Notes: generated by a model not told the origin, from the sequence alone. A stretch of 38,987 nucleotides of DNA from Flavobacterium sp. (GCA_030053925.1 JASGCX010000037.1:1-38987), one strand, 5' to 3'. Positions 6,679-14,883 are shown, counted from the stretch's first letter. Program-made: numbers and translations.

Positions 6679-7620
6679 TTATTTAAAATTTACAAGTACA
6701 GAATTAATACTTTTTTCGTTTCGCAATTCAGGAATATCTGAAATTGTTTTACAATTTTTTAAAGGTATTGACATATAAACAATAGTACCACGCCAATTTC
6801 CACATTTACCGGTTAAAATTTTGCCAAAATCATTTTTAAAAAAATATCTCTCTGAAAATACGAAAAGTCTACCTTCATTAATTTCAACAAGCTTTTGAAT
6901 AAGCCAAAGGCCGTAACCCATATGATTCGATTTTCTTTGTGAGGTTACACCTTTTTCAAATGCCTTTTTTATGAGGTCAATTTCGTCGAATTTACAATAT
7001 TCTGGGCAGTTTTTTAAAGTTGATATTAAACCATTTCCAGTGTCAGCACAAGCAATTTCAATTCTATCGTCATTACCACTTGCTACTAAGATTGATTTAG
7101 TATCATTGACAGCGTGTTCCCAGAAATTTAATAAAATCTCACTAAAGCAAGTAAAGATTAAGTTTGTTTCCTTTTCTCTATTTTGGTAGTATTTTTCAAT
7201 TTGTGGTAAAAATTTTTCTCTTAAGAATATAGATGAAAAATTTGAATTCCTTAGTAATGCTTGTGGTGCTATTATTAAATTCAGGTCTGTTTTTATTTCG
7301 AGCTTTTTGTATTCTTTTTCTGTGATATCCTTATTTGACATAAATGCGTCAAATAAACTTTTGAATCCAAATTCTTCCACTTTACTCATAAAACTAGGAT
7401 TTGCAGATAACTCAAGTTTTTCAAAGCAATAGTTGTTATATGAATAGTCGATTATTTTGTATATCAATAGAATATTTAAAATATTTGCTTTTTCTAGTTT
7501 AGAAACGTCCAGTCTAACATTAGATAACATTTTGTTGTTAAAGGAAAAAATCTGTTCAATTGAGATTAAAAATTCTTCAACGTTTTGAGCCTTAAAATGT
7601 TTAGGGATAATTATTTTCAC
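6679..7620 (-). CDS. STAS-like domain fused to a GHKL (histidine-kinase-type) ATPase
   Basis: Residues 30-90 look like a STAS-type strand/helix pattern (NVRLDVSKLEKANILNILL...CFEKLELSANPSFMSKVEEFGF). Residues about 150-290 are a HATPase_c domain: N-box EILLNFWEHAVND with E161, N165 and H169; G1 box DTGNG at 193-197; and G2-like GYGLWLIQKL from 235. There is no sensor, no phospho-acceptor histidine helix and no membrane span. It is therefore more like an anti-sigma/serine-kinase-type ATPase (SpoIIAB/RsbW logic) than a two-component sensor kinase. It lies 3 nt after the membrane-protein gene and 6 nt before the DUF4325 gene, a tight operon. The downstream target is unknown. Confidence 0.75.
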   Translation of the reverse strand: MKIIIPKHFKAQNVEEFLISIEQIFSFNNKMLSNVRLDVSKLEKANILNILLIYKIIDYSYNNYCFEKLELSANPSFMSKVEEFGFKSLFDAFMSNKDITEKEYKKLEIKTDLNLIIAPQALLRNSNFSSIFLREKFLPQIEKYYQNREKETNLIFTCFSEILLNFWEHAVNDTKSILVASGNDDRIEIACADTGNGLISTLKNCPEYCKFDEIDLIKKAFEKGVTSQRKSNHMGYGLWLIQKLVEINEGRLFVFSERYFFKNDFGKILTGKCGNWRGTIVYMSIPLKNCKTISDIPELRNEKSINSVLVNFK

Positions 7621-7623
7621 ATG

Positions 7624-8109
7624 TTATTTATTAAACTCACTCTTAAAGGTTTCTAAAAATTTAGCAGACCTTTCATACGATCTTTTTCTTGGCTGAGTTA
7701 TAATTTCTTTAGCATAGTCTAGAAAATTGGTAGTTACTTTTTTAATTTGTTTGTCTATGTAGATATTTTTAGTTGCTATGATTTTTTCAACCTCAGTAAT
7801 TTTTGTCAATATTTCTTGTTGTTCATTTTGAGGATTTAAATCAACTATAGAATCCAAAATCTGATAAATTTGTTCATAGATAACTATTCTTTTATCTTCT
7901 CGTATTTTAAATGCGTGAATTTTTTTGTCTGCATTCTTAATTTTAAGCTGAACGATGTAATTAATAACAATGGCAACTATATTTAAAGTTGTAACTAGAG
8001 AATAGATTATTAGGATTGTTTTATTATTATCATAATCTATTTTCTGCTTTTCTAAAAGTTCTTTTATTATACCAAAATCATTCAATGCTTGCAATAAAAA
8101 ACTTGTCAT
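7624..8109 (-). CDS. Small single-span membrane protein with coiled coil, 161 aa
   Basis: I do not recognise the family. A short N-terminal segment (1-30) is followed by a strongly hydrophobic helix at about 31-53 (ILIIYSLVTTLNIVAIVINYIV), a basic stretch (KIKNADKKIHAFKIREDKR), and a long helical, probably coiled-coil, cytoplasmic tail rich in Lys, Glu and Ile up to residue 161. It is the first gene of a tight three-gene unit with the STAS-HATPase and DUF4325 proteins, so it may be the membrane sensor or anchor that feeds the switch. The DNA is strongly AT-rich, with many ATA, ATT and AAA codons. Confidence 0.7.
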   Translation of the reverse strand: MTSFLLQALNDFGIIKELLEKQKIDYDNNKTILIIYSLVTTLNIVAIVINYIVQLKIKNADKKIHAFKIREDKRIVIYEQIYQILDSIVDLNPQNEQQEILTKITEVEKIIATKNIYIDKQIKKVTTNFLDYAKEIITQPRKRSYERSAKFLETFKSEFNK

Positions 8110-8171
8110 AAATTAAATTAAAAAGGTCTGAAATTTTTCATACCCTAAAGTAATATTTATTTATTAGATAA

Positions 8172-9092
8172 TTACACAAGGCTAATATCAAAAGTAGCTA
8201 GCTGTACAAACTGCTGCACACGGTCGTGAATATCGCTCACCGAAATTTCGCGTAAGCGTTGTGTGCCAAATTTTTCAACTGCAAAACTTGCCATAGCACT
8301 ACCTACAATAATGGCTGTTTTCATGTTTTCAAAACTAATGTCTTTGGTTTTTGCAATGTGGGCAATAAAGCCACCTGCAAACGTATCGCCAGCGCCTGTT
8401 GGGTCAAATACTTCTTCTAATGGCAATGCTGGTGCAGCAAACACTTTATCTTCATGAAATAACAATGCACCGTGTTCACCTTTTTTAATGATAACAAATT
8501 TGGGCCCTAGCTCATGAATTTTTTGCGCAGCACGTAGCAACGAATAATCACCGCTTAACTGCCTTGCTTCACTATCATTTACCATCAATACGTCTACATG
8601 TTTCAACACGGCTTTTAAATCGTCTAAAGCAATATCCATCCAAAAGTTCATGGTATCTAGCACCACTAGTTTTGGTTTGTTTTTAAGTTGGTTGATAACG
8701 CTTAACTGTACAGATGGTGCCAAATTGCCCAGCATTAGAAACTCGCAATCTTGGTAGCTTTCAGGAACAATTGGTTGAAAATTTGCCAACACATTTAGTT
8801 CGGTAACTAAAGTGTCACGAGAATTCATATCCATGTGGTAGCGGCCGCTCCAAAAAAAAGTTTTCTCATCTTTTTTTATTTGAACGCCCTCTAGCGCTAC
8901 GTTACGAGCCGTTAAAATGTCTAATTCTGCTTGAGGAAAATCGCCACCAACAACGCTTATTTGTTTTACTGGTACAAAGTTGGATGCACACCATGCTATA
9001 AAAGTTCCTGCACCACCAATAATTTTATCACTCTTTCCAAATGGCGTTTCTATTGCATCAAAAGCCATAGAACCTAATACTACTAAAGACAT
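8172..9092 (-). CDS. PfkB/ribokinase-family sugar kinase
   Basis: It is a cytoplasmic ATP-dependent kinase, probably of a sugar or nucleoside. The N-terminal substrate-binding GGAGTFIAWCASNF lies near residues 26-39. The second PfkB signature DPTGAGDTFAGG is at 230-241, with D236 as catalytic base and the GAG anion hole. VLDTMNFWMD and VLMVNDSEARQLSGD are conserved surroundings of the nucleotide site. Length 306 is normal for the family. The exact substrate cannot be read from sequence. The gene is divergent from the TetR gene, 126 bp away. The minus strand has TAGTTTTG at 9141-9134 as a likely -7 element. Confidence 0.9.
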   Translation of the reverse strand: MSLVVLGSMAFDAIETPFGKSDKIIGGAGTFIAWCASNFVPVKQISVVGGDFPQAELDILTARNVALEGVQIKKDEKTFFWSGRYHMDMNSRDTLVTELNVLANFQPIVPESYQDCEFLMLGNLAPSVQLSVINQLKNKPKLVVLDTMNFWMDIALDDLKAVLKHVDVLMVNDSEARQLSGDYSLLRAAQKIHELGPKFVIIKKGEHGALLFHEDKVFAAPALPLEEVFDPTGAGDTFAGGFIAHIAKTKDISFENMKTAIIVGSAMASFAVEKFGTQRLREISVSDIHDRVQQFVQLATFDISLV

Positions 9093-9133
9093 AAATTGTT
9101 TTATTTGTTATATTTTCATTAATTTTTACGGCG

Positions 9134-9141
9134 CAAAACTA
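9134..9141 (-). promoter_or_regulatory. Likely -7 promoter element of the PfkB kinase gene
   Basis: The minus strand reads TAGTTTTG, a full match to TAnnTTTG, about 40 nt before the start codon. A convincing -33 TTTG at the usual distance is not visible. Confidence 0.5.
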
Positions 9142-9183
9142 TACCATTTGCCCTAAAAATTTAAAACTAAGGTAAAACATTCA

Positions 9184-9213
9184 TTAGCACCAACGAGTGT
9201 TAGTGTATTTTTG
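9184..9213 (+). promoter_or_regulatory. TetR gene promoter with overlapping imperfect palindrome
   Basis: TATTTTTG (9206-9213) matches the -7 consensus exactly and ends 5 nt before the ATG, so the mRNA may be leaderless. Directly upstream, TTAGCAC (9184-9190) and GTGTTAG (9197-9203) form an imperfect palindrome (5 of 7) that could be the operator for autoregulation. Confidence 0.5.
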
Positions 9214-9218
9214 ACCTC

Positions 9219-9809
9219 ATGGGACGAATAAAAACCAATAACAATCACAGTAGGAAAGAAGTGATTATTACCAATGCTGCCGCCTTATTTAAAGAAAAAG
9301 GTTTTAAAGCGGCTAGTATGCGTGAACTAGCAGAAGTGGTAGGTGTAGAGGCGGCAAGTTTGTACAACCATATTCACAGTAAAAGCGAATTGTTACATAT
9401 TATTTGCTTTGAGGTAGCAAACCGTTATATGCAAACAATGGATGAAATTGAAGCCGAAGCTACCAACAGTATTCAAAAAATAGAAAAGCTATTACGCTTT
9501 TTAATTACAAGCATGGTGTTGCATTACGATGAAGTGTATGTAAGCGATAGAGAATGGAAACATTTGAGCGAGCCTTATTTATCAAATTTTCAGAGCCAAA
9601 GGCGCACTTTTAGAAAGCGTTTTGCAGCCATAATAGAACACGGCATTGCCAAAAAGGAAATAAAAAAAATAGATGCACCAACGGCTGTTTTAATACTGTT
9701 ACACGCAGTTAGCGGCATAGAAAGTTGGCATAGAAGTAAGGTGAAAATTAACGGCAAAGAACTAGAAGAAAATATGATTACAATATTGGTAGGCGGATTG
9801 AAAAAGTAA
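9219..9809 (+). CDS. TetR/AcrR family transcriptional regulator
   Basis: The N-terminal helix-turn-helix spans about residues 13-60: RKEVIITNAAALFKEKGFKA, then SMRELAEVVGVEAASLYNHI, then the HSKSELL helix. This is the standard TetR pattern. The C-terminal helical ligand domain (about 70-196) includes KHLSEPYLSNFQSQRR and LLHAVSGIESWH, reminiscent of TetR members controlling acyl-CoA or aromatic catabolism (KstR2/PaaR-like), but the ligand is not predictable. The ATG directly follows the -7 element. Possible targets are its own gene, the divergent PfkB gene, or the kinase/Mur ligase pair downstream. Confidence 0.9.
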   Translation: MGRIKTNNNHSRKEVIITNAAALFKEKGFKAASMRELAEVVGVEAASLYNHIHSKSELLHIICFEVANRYMQTMDEIEAEATNSIQKIEKLLRFLITSMVLHYDEVYVSDREWKHLSEPYLSNFQSQRRTFRKRFAAIIEHGIAKKEIKKIDAPTAVLILLHAVSGIESWHRSKVKINGKELEENMITILVGGLKK

Positions 9810-9867
9810 ATTATCCGCTGATTAATGGTGATTGTTTTGATGTAGTAATCATTTAAAATTGTGTGTT

Positions 9868-10392
9868 ATGAAAAAGTATTATCCCAATCAATTAAGCTAT
9901 GGTGCCAATAACACTGTTGTTGCACTTAATGAAACAGAGGTAGCCAAAATATTTACAAATGATACAAGAAGTGATATTGGTAGTGAAGCAGAAAAAATGA
10001 AATTTGCTAATACTGTTAATGACCTTGTTGTGAAGTTTGTAAGGTTAGATTTTAATGAAACGGAACAATGGGATATTTTGGTAATGGAACGAATTTACCC
10101 AATAGATTTTAGAAGTTATGAAGTGGAAAAAAGAGAACTGTGGTTAGAGGTTTTTGAAGATGAATTAAAGCAATTGCACAATGCTGGTTTTGTTCATAGA
10201 GATTTAAGCCGACCATCAAATATAAGCGGTGATAAGTTTGATAATATTTTATTAACGCCCAAGGGTTTGCGATTAATAGACGTTGGTATATCCGCATTAA
10301 AAAGTCAGGTAGGTGAATTACTATTCAATAAATTTATTAAAGTAGAAATGCAGGAATTAGAATCTTTTAAACAATATTTTCTTTCTAGATAG
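9868..10392 (+). CDS. Small protein-kinase-like protein, 174 aa
   Basis: A compact kinase-fold protein. In order: the invariant-Lys-like VAKIF near residue 28, a helix-C-like SEAEKMKFA near 40, a hinge-like ILVMERIYP near 75, then LHNAGFVHRDLSRPSNI with HRD near 110 and an Asn, and RLIDVGIS, in which DVG stands where kinases have DFG. It resembles divergent bacterial RIO/LPS-kinase-like (InaA-type) proteins. The sequence between HRD and the metal-binding DVG is expanded (SRPSNISGDKFDNILLTPKG). I chose ATG 9868, giving MKKYYPNQLSYG, over an upstream TTG at 9859. It ends 2 nt before the Mur-ligase ATG, so the two are probably cotranscribed and translationally coupled. Confidence 0.7.
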   Translation: MKKYYPNQLSYGANNTVVALNETEVAKIFTNDTRSDIGSEAEKMKFANTVNDLVVKFVRLDFNETEQWDILVMERIYPIDFRSYEVEKRELWLEVFEDELKQLHNAGFVHRDLSRPSNISGDKFDNILLTPKGLRLIDVGISALKSQVGELLFNKFIKVEMQELESFKQYFLSR

Positions 10393-10394
10393 TC

Positions 10395-11771
10395 ATGGAA
10401 AATCATTCAATCAATAATTATAAGCGGTTTCATTTTATAGGCGTTGCAGGCACAGGTATGAGTGCTGTTGCGCAATATTTATCGGGCATTGGCAAAACTG
10501 TAACTGGTAGCGATAGATATTTTGAGCCAGGTACACCCAACGATACAAAAGCGAAGCTAGAAGCTGAAGGCATCAATTGTTTTTTGCAAGATGGTAGTGG
10601 CATTAACGAAGCCACACAATTGATAGTTATTTCAACTGCCGTTGAAGAAACTAATGTAGAAATTATAAAGGCTAGAAGCTTACATATTCCTATCATTACT
10701 AGGTCGCAATTGTTAACATTAATTAGTAACGATAAACGCACGATAGCCGTTGGTGGTACAAGTGGTAAAAGCACTACATCTGCCATGTTGTTTGATATTT
10801 TAGAAGTGGCCGGCTTGCAACCAAGCATTATAAGTGGTGCAGGTTTGGTGTGCTTACAAGAACAAGGTAAAATAGGCAATGCTTTTGTAGGTAAAGGCAA
10901 TTTATTGGTAATAGAAGCAGATGAAAGTGATGGCTCTATCGTTAATTATCATCCTGAAATTGGGTTATTACTAAACCTTGATAAAGACCACAAAGAAATT
11001 AGCGAACTGCAAACTATTTTTCAAACATTTAAAAACCATTCGCAACGTTTTGTAGTAAATGCTTCGCATGAATTGGCAGCACCTTTTTCACAAAATACAG
11101 CACAAGATTTTTCTTCTACAAATGTTGAGGCAGGCTATAAAGCCACTAACTTTTTGCAAGAAGAATTGGGTATTAGTTTTAAAATAAACGATGTAAATTT
11201 TAAGCTTTTAGCTATAGGCAAACACAACATGCAAAATGCTTTGGCGGCAGTAGCAGTTGCCAATCAATTAGGGGTAAGTTTAGAGGTTTGTAGCAAAGCT
11301 ATTGCACAATACAAAGGCATTTACAGGCGCAACCAAGTGCTTGGTAAAAAGGGCAATATTTGGGTGATAGATGACTACGCACACAACCCTGCAAAAGTAG
11401 CTGCAGCTATTGCTAGTACACAACCTTTGGCAACCAAAGTAATTGCTTGGTTTCAGCCGCATGGTTATGGACCTACACGTTTTTTACGCAAAGATTTTGT
11501 AGAAGAAATAAGCAAAACTTTAAGACCGCAAGATGAAATTTGGATGAGCGAAATTTTTTACGCTGGCGGTACTGCTGTAAAAGATATTAGTGCCAATGAT
11601 TTAATTGAAGATATTAAATTGAAAGGTAAAAATGCCTTTTTTGTAGAAGATAGAAACCAATTGGTTACAGCATTAAAGCCACATCTTACAGATGATTGCG
11701 TATTGCTACTTATGGGCGCAAGAGACCCAAGTTTAGATGCTTTTGCAAAGCAAGTGTACAGTGGTTTGTAG
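10395..11771 (+). CDS. Mur ligase family protein (MurC/Mpl-like)
   Basis: An ATP-dependent amide ligase of the MurC/Mpl type. The N-terminal Rossmann domain has FIGVAGTGMSAVAQYL (14-29) and TVTGSDRYFEPGTP. The central ATPase has GTSGKSTT at 121-128 where MurC/Mpl normally read GTHGKTTT, then IEADESDGS for Mg/ATP. The C-terminal domain starts near YRRNQVLG, with DDYAHNPAKV and WFQPHGYGPTRF. Length 458 is normal. The DYAHNP motif is more usual in MurE/MurF/CphA-like ligases, and the altered P-loop marks this as a divergent paralogue rather than the essential MurC. Substrate may be UDP-MurNAc, a recycled muropeptide or something else. It is coupled to the kinase-like gene and convergent with galE. 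Confidence 0.85.
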   Translation: MENHSINNYKRFHFIGVAGTGMSAVAQYLSGIGKTVTGSDRYFEPGTPNDTKAKLEAEGINCFLQDGSGINEATQLIVISTAVEETNVEIIKARSLHIPIITRSQLLTLISNDKRTIAVGGTSGKSTTSAMLFDILEVAGLQPSIISGAGLVCLQEQGKIGNAFVGKGNLLVIEADESDGSIVNYHPEIGLLLNLDKDHKEISELQTIFQTFKNHSQRFVVNASHELAAPFSQNTAQDFSSTNVEAGYKATNFLQEELGISFKINDVNFKLLAIGKHNMQNALAAVAVANQLGVSLEVCSKAIAQYKGIYRRNQVLGKKGNIWVIDDYAHNPAKVAAAIASTQPLATKVIAWFQPHGYGPTRFLRKDFVEEISKTLRPQDEIWMSEIFYAGGTAVKDISANDLIEDIKLKGKNAFFVEDRNQLVTALKPHLTDDCVLLLMGARDPSLDAFAKQVYSGL

Positions 11772-11780
11772 AAGAGTAAG

Positions 11781-11862
11781 AACACTGATGACACGCAAAT
11801 AAATGATTGGTTAGATGTCTAATAATCTGCACTAATTCTTTAAAATCTGTGTCATCAGCGTT
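11781..11862. repeat. Long intergenic inverted repeat with inner palindrome
   Basis: AACACTGATGACAC (11781-11794) pairs with GTGTCATCAGCGTT (11849-11862), one G-T mismatch, across a 54-nt loop that itself contains the palindrome TTAGATGTCTAA (11811-11822). It fills almost the whole gap between the convergent Mur ligase and galE, like a dispersed intergenic palindromic unit, and may serve as a bidirectional terminator although no strong T-run follows. Confidence 0.65.
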
Positions 11863-11870
11863 GCTATTAA

Positions 11871-12902
11871 TTATCCTAAAACTTTTTCTGCTTTTACTTT
11901 TTGCTCCCAAGCCCAAGCCGTCGTCATCATATCTTTAATACCATATTTTAACTGCCAGCCTAAGTTTAAAACGGCATGCTGGTTATTGGCATAAATAGCA
12001 ACCACATCACCATTTCTACGTGGGCCCATTTGGTAGTTTAATTTTACGTTACTAACGGCTTCAAATGTGTTGATGGCTTCTAAAACTGTGGTGCCATCAC
12101 CCGAGCCAAGATTGAAGATGCTGCACTTAGTTTTGTTTTTACCAGCCATTAAATATTGCAAAGCCAAAGTGTGTGCATGTGCAATATCGCAAACATGAAT
12201 ATAGTCTCTTACACAGCTACCATCTCTAGTATTGTAGTCGCTGCCATGTACCATCATTTTAGGCAATTTACCAATGGCAGTTTGTGTAATTACAGGTACA
12301 AGGTTCATGGGTTTATCCAACGGTAATTCGCCAATATGATTGCTAGGGTGAGCACCAACGGGGTTAAAATAACGTAGCAAAATGCTAGAAACATTTTCAA
12401 TTTTTGAGTAGTCAAGAATAATTCTTTCGCCCATTTGCTTTGTAGCGCCATAAGGGCTTTCGGCTGTTTTTTCTGGTGTTTGTTCTGTTACAGGTATTGC
12501 ATCGGGATTGCCATAAACAGTACAAGATGATGAGAATACAAAGTGTGCAACGTTGTATTGCTTCACGCATTTAAGTAAGTTGATAAGCGAGTATAAATTG
12601 TTTTCGTAGTAGTCTAATGGCTTATCAACCGATTCGCCAACGGCTTTAAATGCTGCAAAATGTATAATGCCTAAAATGTCTGTATTTTCTTTAAAAATAG
12701 CTTCTGTGGCAGCGAAATTTTTTAAATCAATTTGGTAGTTTTTAATGCTTTTGCCAGTGATTTTTTCAATACCAGTTAACGCATATTTTGTAGAGCGAGA
12801 ATTGTCGTCTACCGAAATTACTTCAAAGCCATTTTCTAATAAATCTACAATGGTGTGCGAGCCAATAAAACCGCAACCGCCAGTAACTAAAATCTTTGCC
12901 AT
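11871..12902 (-). CDS. galE: UDP-glucose 4-epimerase
   Basis: It interconverts UDP-glucose and UDP-galactose in the cytoplasm with tightly bound NAD, in the Leloir pathway and for envelope-sugar supply. The Rossmann motif GGCGFIGSH is at 8-16, the catalytic Ser cluster SSSCTVYG at 124-131, and the YxxxK pair is Y151/K155 in YGATK. The extended-SDR signatures IHFAAFKAVGES and LRYFNPVGAHPS are typical of GalE itself. Length 343 is normal. The ATG gives the canonical MAKILVTGG N-terminus. It is separated from the PiT gene by about 200 bp with no gene and appears monocistronic. Confidence 0.95.
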   Translation of the reverse strand: MAKILVTGGCGFIGSHTIVDLLENGFEVISVDDNSRSTKYALTGIEKITGKSIKNYQIDLKNFAATEAIFKENTDILGIIHFAAFKAVGESVDKPLDYYENNLYSLINLLKCVKQYNVAHFVFSSSCTVYGNPDAIPVTEQTPEKTAESPYGATKQMGERIILDYSKIENVSSILLRYFNPVGAHPSNHIGELPLDKPMNLVPVITQTAIGKLPKMMVHGSDYNTRDGSCVRDYIHVCDIAHAHTLALQYLMAGKNKTKCSIFNLGSGDGTTVLEAINTFEAVSNVKLNYQMGPRRNGDVVAIYANNQHAVLNLGWQLKYGIKDMMTTAWAWEQKVKAEKVLG

Positions 12903-13106
12903 AGTTTTCTTGTTAAGGCGGAAAAATAAGGAATTTCACACAACCCCACGTAGGATGCAATATATACAAGGCACTATGGGGCGTGAAAACTTCTTTTTTT
13001 TTGTATTTGGTTTGCGCAAGTTGTACGCTTATTTGTTGAGTAATGTAATAACTGTTGCAGTGTGCAACGCAAGTTCAGTTTAATAGTAGCACTAGCAATT
13101 ACCAAC

Positions 13107-13135
13107 AAAAAAAATGCCCTTAAAAAAAGAGCATT
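13107..13135 (-). terminator. Intrinsic terminator overlapping the end of the phosphate transporter gene
   Basis: On the minus strand AATGCTCTT (13135-13127) pairs with AAGGGCATT (13121-13113), including a G-U, followed by eight T. The stem-loop contains the last codons (Met-Leu-Phe-Phe) and the stop codon of the transporter. Confidence 0.75.
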
Positions 13136-14160
13136 GTAATATAATAAAAGATGGCTGCCATAGCTGCCGAAACAGGAATTGTGACCACCCAAGCCCACAT
13201 TAAATTAACTGTAACGCCCCATCGCACGGCACTTAAACGCTTGGTAGCACCTACACCAATGATAGAACCTGTAATAGTGTGAGTGGTAGAAACTGGTATT
13301 TTAAAATGCTCGGTTAAAAACAATGTAATAGCACCTGCTGTTTCGGCTGCAACACCTTCTAGCGGTGTTACTTTGGTAATTTTTGTACCCATGGTTTTTA
13401 CAATTTTCCAACCACCACTTAGTGTACCAAGTGCTATGCATAAAAAACTTGTAAAAGGCACCCAACTGTATTGTACCACAAAATCGTTAAACGAGAGTGT
13501 TTTGCCTATTGATTGCTCGTAGTAAATAACGGCTGCACCAATTAGCCCCATTACTTTTTGGGCATCGTTACCGCCATGACCAATACTGAAAGCCGCCGAA
13601 GACACCAATTGTAACCTTTTAAACCAAGTATCTGCTTTGTATGGATTTGATTTTTTAAACAAATGCACAATGAGTATAGTAATGAAAAAAGCGATAATCA
13701 TACCCATAAATGGGGCTATGAAAATGAACAAGAATGTAGGTATCACTGTTACATAATTGATAACATTTGCATGGCTATTGCTAAAGCCATGTGCATGTGC
13801 TAAAGCCGCGCCAATAAAGCCTCCCATTAAAGTATGAGACGAACTTGAAGGAATGCCAAACCACCATGTAATTAGGTTCCAGCAGATAGCCGCAATGATA
13901 CCAGCTAAAATTACTTGAAGCGTAATAAATTCTGGATTTACCCATTTTGCAACGGTGTTGGCAATGCCAAAACCGCCTATTAAATATTTAGAAATAAAGA
14001 AAGCCAAAAAGTTAAAAAAAGCTGCCCACAAAACAGCTTGGAAAGGGTTTAATACTTTTGTTGAAACAATGGTAGCAATTGAATTTGCAGAATCGTGAAA
14101 GCCATTGATATAATCAAATACAAAGGCTAGTATAATAATAATTACAAGTAGTGTAAGCAT
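13120..14160 (-). CDS. Inorganic phosphate transporter, PiT family
   Basis: An inner-membrane low-affinity phosphate permease that moves metal-phosphate with protons or sodium. About ten hydrophobic helices run along the 346 residues. The first PiT signature is FDYINGFHDSANSIATIVST (about 15-34) and its inverted-repeat counterpart AFSIGHGGNDAQKVMGLI lies near residue 195. The loop FGIPSSSSHTLMGG and the matching FKIPVSTTHTITGSIIGVG are the family's substrate loops. It follows the DUF47 gene by 54 bp on the same strand, the standard operon of accessory protein plus PiT. Its stop codon lies inside the terminator stem. Confidence 0.93.
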   Translation of the reverse strand: MLTLLVIIIILAFVFDYINGFHDSANSIATIVSTKVLNPFQAVLWAAFFNFLAFFISKYLIGGFGIANTVAKWVNPEFITLQVILAGIIAAICWNLITWWFGIPSSSSHTLMGGFIGAALAHAHGFSNSHANVINYVTVIPTFLFIFIAPFMGMIIAFFITILIVHLFKKSNPYKADTWFKRLQLVSSAAFSIGHGGNDAQKVMGLIGAAVIYYEQSIGKTLSFNDFVVQYSWVPFTSFLCIALGTLSGGWKIVKTMGTKITKVTPLEGVAAETAGAITLFLTEHFKIPVSTTHTITGSIIGVGATKRLSAVRWGVTVNLMWAWVVTIPVSAAMAAIFYYITMLFF

Positions 14161-14214
14161 ATTAACTTAAATGATGTGATAATTAGCTGATATTGCATTC
14201 AGCTTATTGGCTTG

Positions 14215-14862
14215 TTAAGCGTATTTAATGATAATGCTTTCAATTACGTTTGCAGCATCTTCGCATTTATCTGTTGCAATTTCCAGTACTTGATAAATTT
14301 CACGTTTTTTGATAACTTCTTTTGCATCATCTTCTGTTTCAAACAAGAGTTCGATGCTCATGTCAAATACATCGTCAGCTTGATTTTCAATGCTATTTAC
14401 TTTTACCAAAGCTTCGGTCATTTGGCGCAAGTTGTTCATATCTCTTAAACCGTAAACGGCAATCTTAATTTCTTTACAACCTTGTTCTATTAAATCTGCC
14501 ATTTTTTGAATGCCAGAATCGTTAGGGTTAAGATTGTAGAAGTTGATTTTTTTAGCTGAACTGTAAATGTAGTCGCAAATATCATCTAAAGAGGTAGCCA
14601 AGTAGTGAATGTCCTCTCTATCGAAAGGCGTAATGAAGTTTCTACCAAGTTCGGTAAAAATTCTATGTGTGTGATCGTCGTTTTTGTGTTCTAAATCTTC
14701 TACTTGTTTAATAAGTGGCGCACGTTTGTCTCTATCTGGCTCAGATACCACTTTCTTTAATTGAACCCCCATGTCGTACACGGTATCTGCAACTTGTTCA
14801 AATAATTCGTAGAACACTTTGTTCTTTGGCATAAACAATTTGCCAATGCTATTTAATCCCAT
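14215..14862 (-). CDS. DUF47 (PhoU-like) phosphate transport accessory protein
   Basis: A soluble, all-helical 215-aa protein of the DUF47/PhoU-like family that accompanies PiT permeases and is thought to modulate them, binding metal ions. Recognisable stretches are MGLNSIGKLFMPKNKVFYELFEQ (start), EDLEHKNDDHTHRIFTELGR (about 55-75), PFDREDIHYLATSLDDICDYIY (about 80-100), the second-repeat stretch VNSIENQADDVFD and IYQVLEIATDKCEDAANVIE. The two ExxxD/DxxxD metal-binding helix pairs are intact. It is the first gene of the operon with the PiT permease. TATTTTTG at 14891-14884 on the minus strand is a likely -7 element. Confidence 0.92.
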   Translation of the reverse strand: MGLNSIGKLFMPKNKVFYELFEQVADTVYDMGVQLKKVVSEPDRDKRAPLIKQVEDLEHKNDDHTHRIFTELGRNFITPFDREDIHYLATSLDDICDYIYSSAKKINFYNLNPNDSGIQKMADLIEQGCKEIKIAVYGLRDMNNLRQMTEALVKVNSIENQADDVFDMSIELLFETEDDAKEVIKKREIYQVLEIATDKCEDAANVIESIIIKYA

Positions 14863-14883
14863 TTGTTGTTAGGTTATTTCGGG

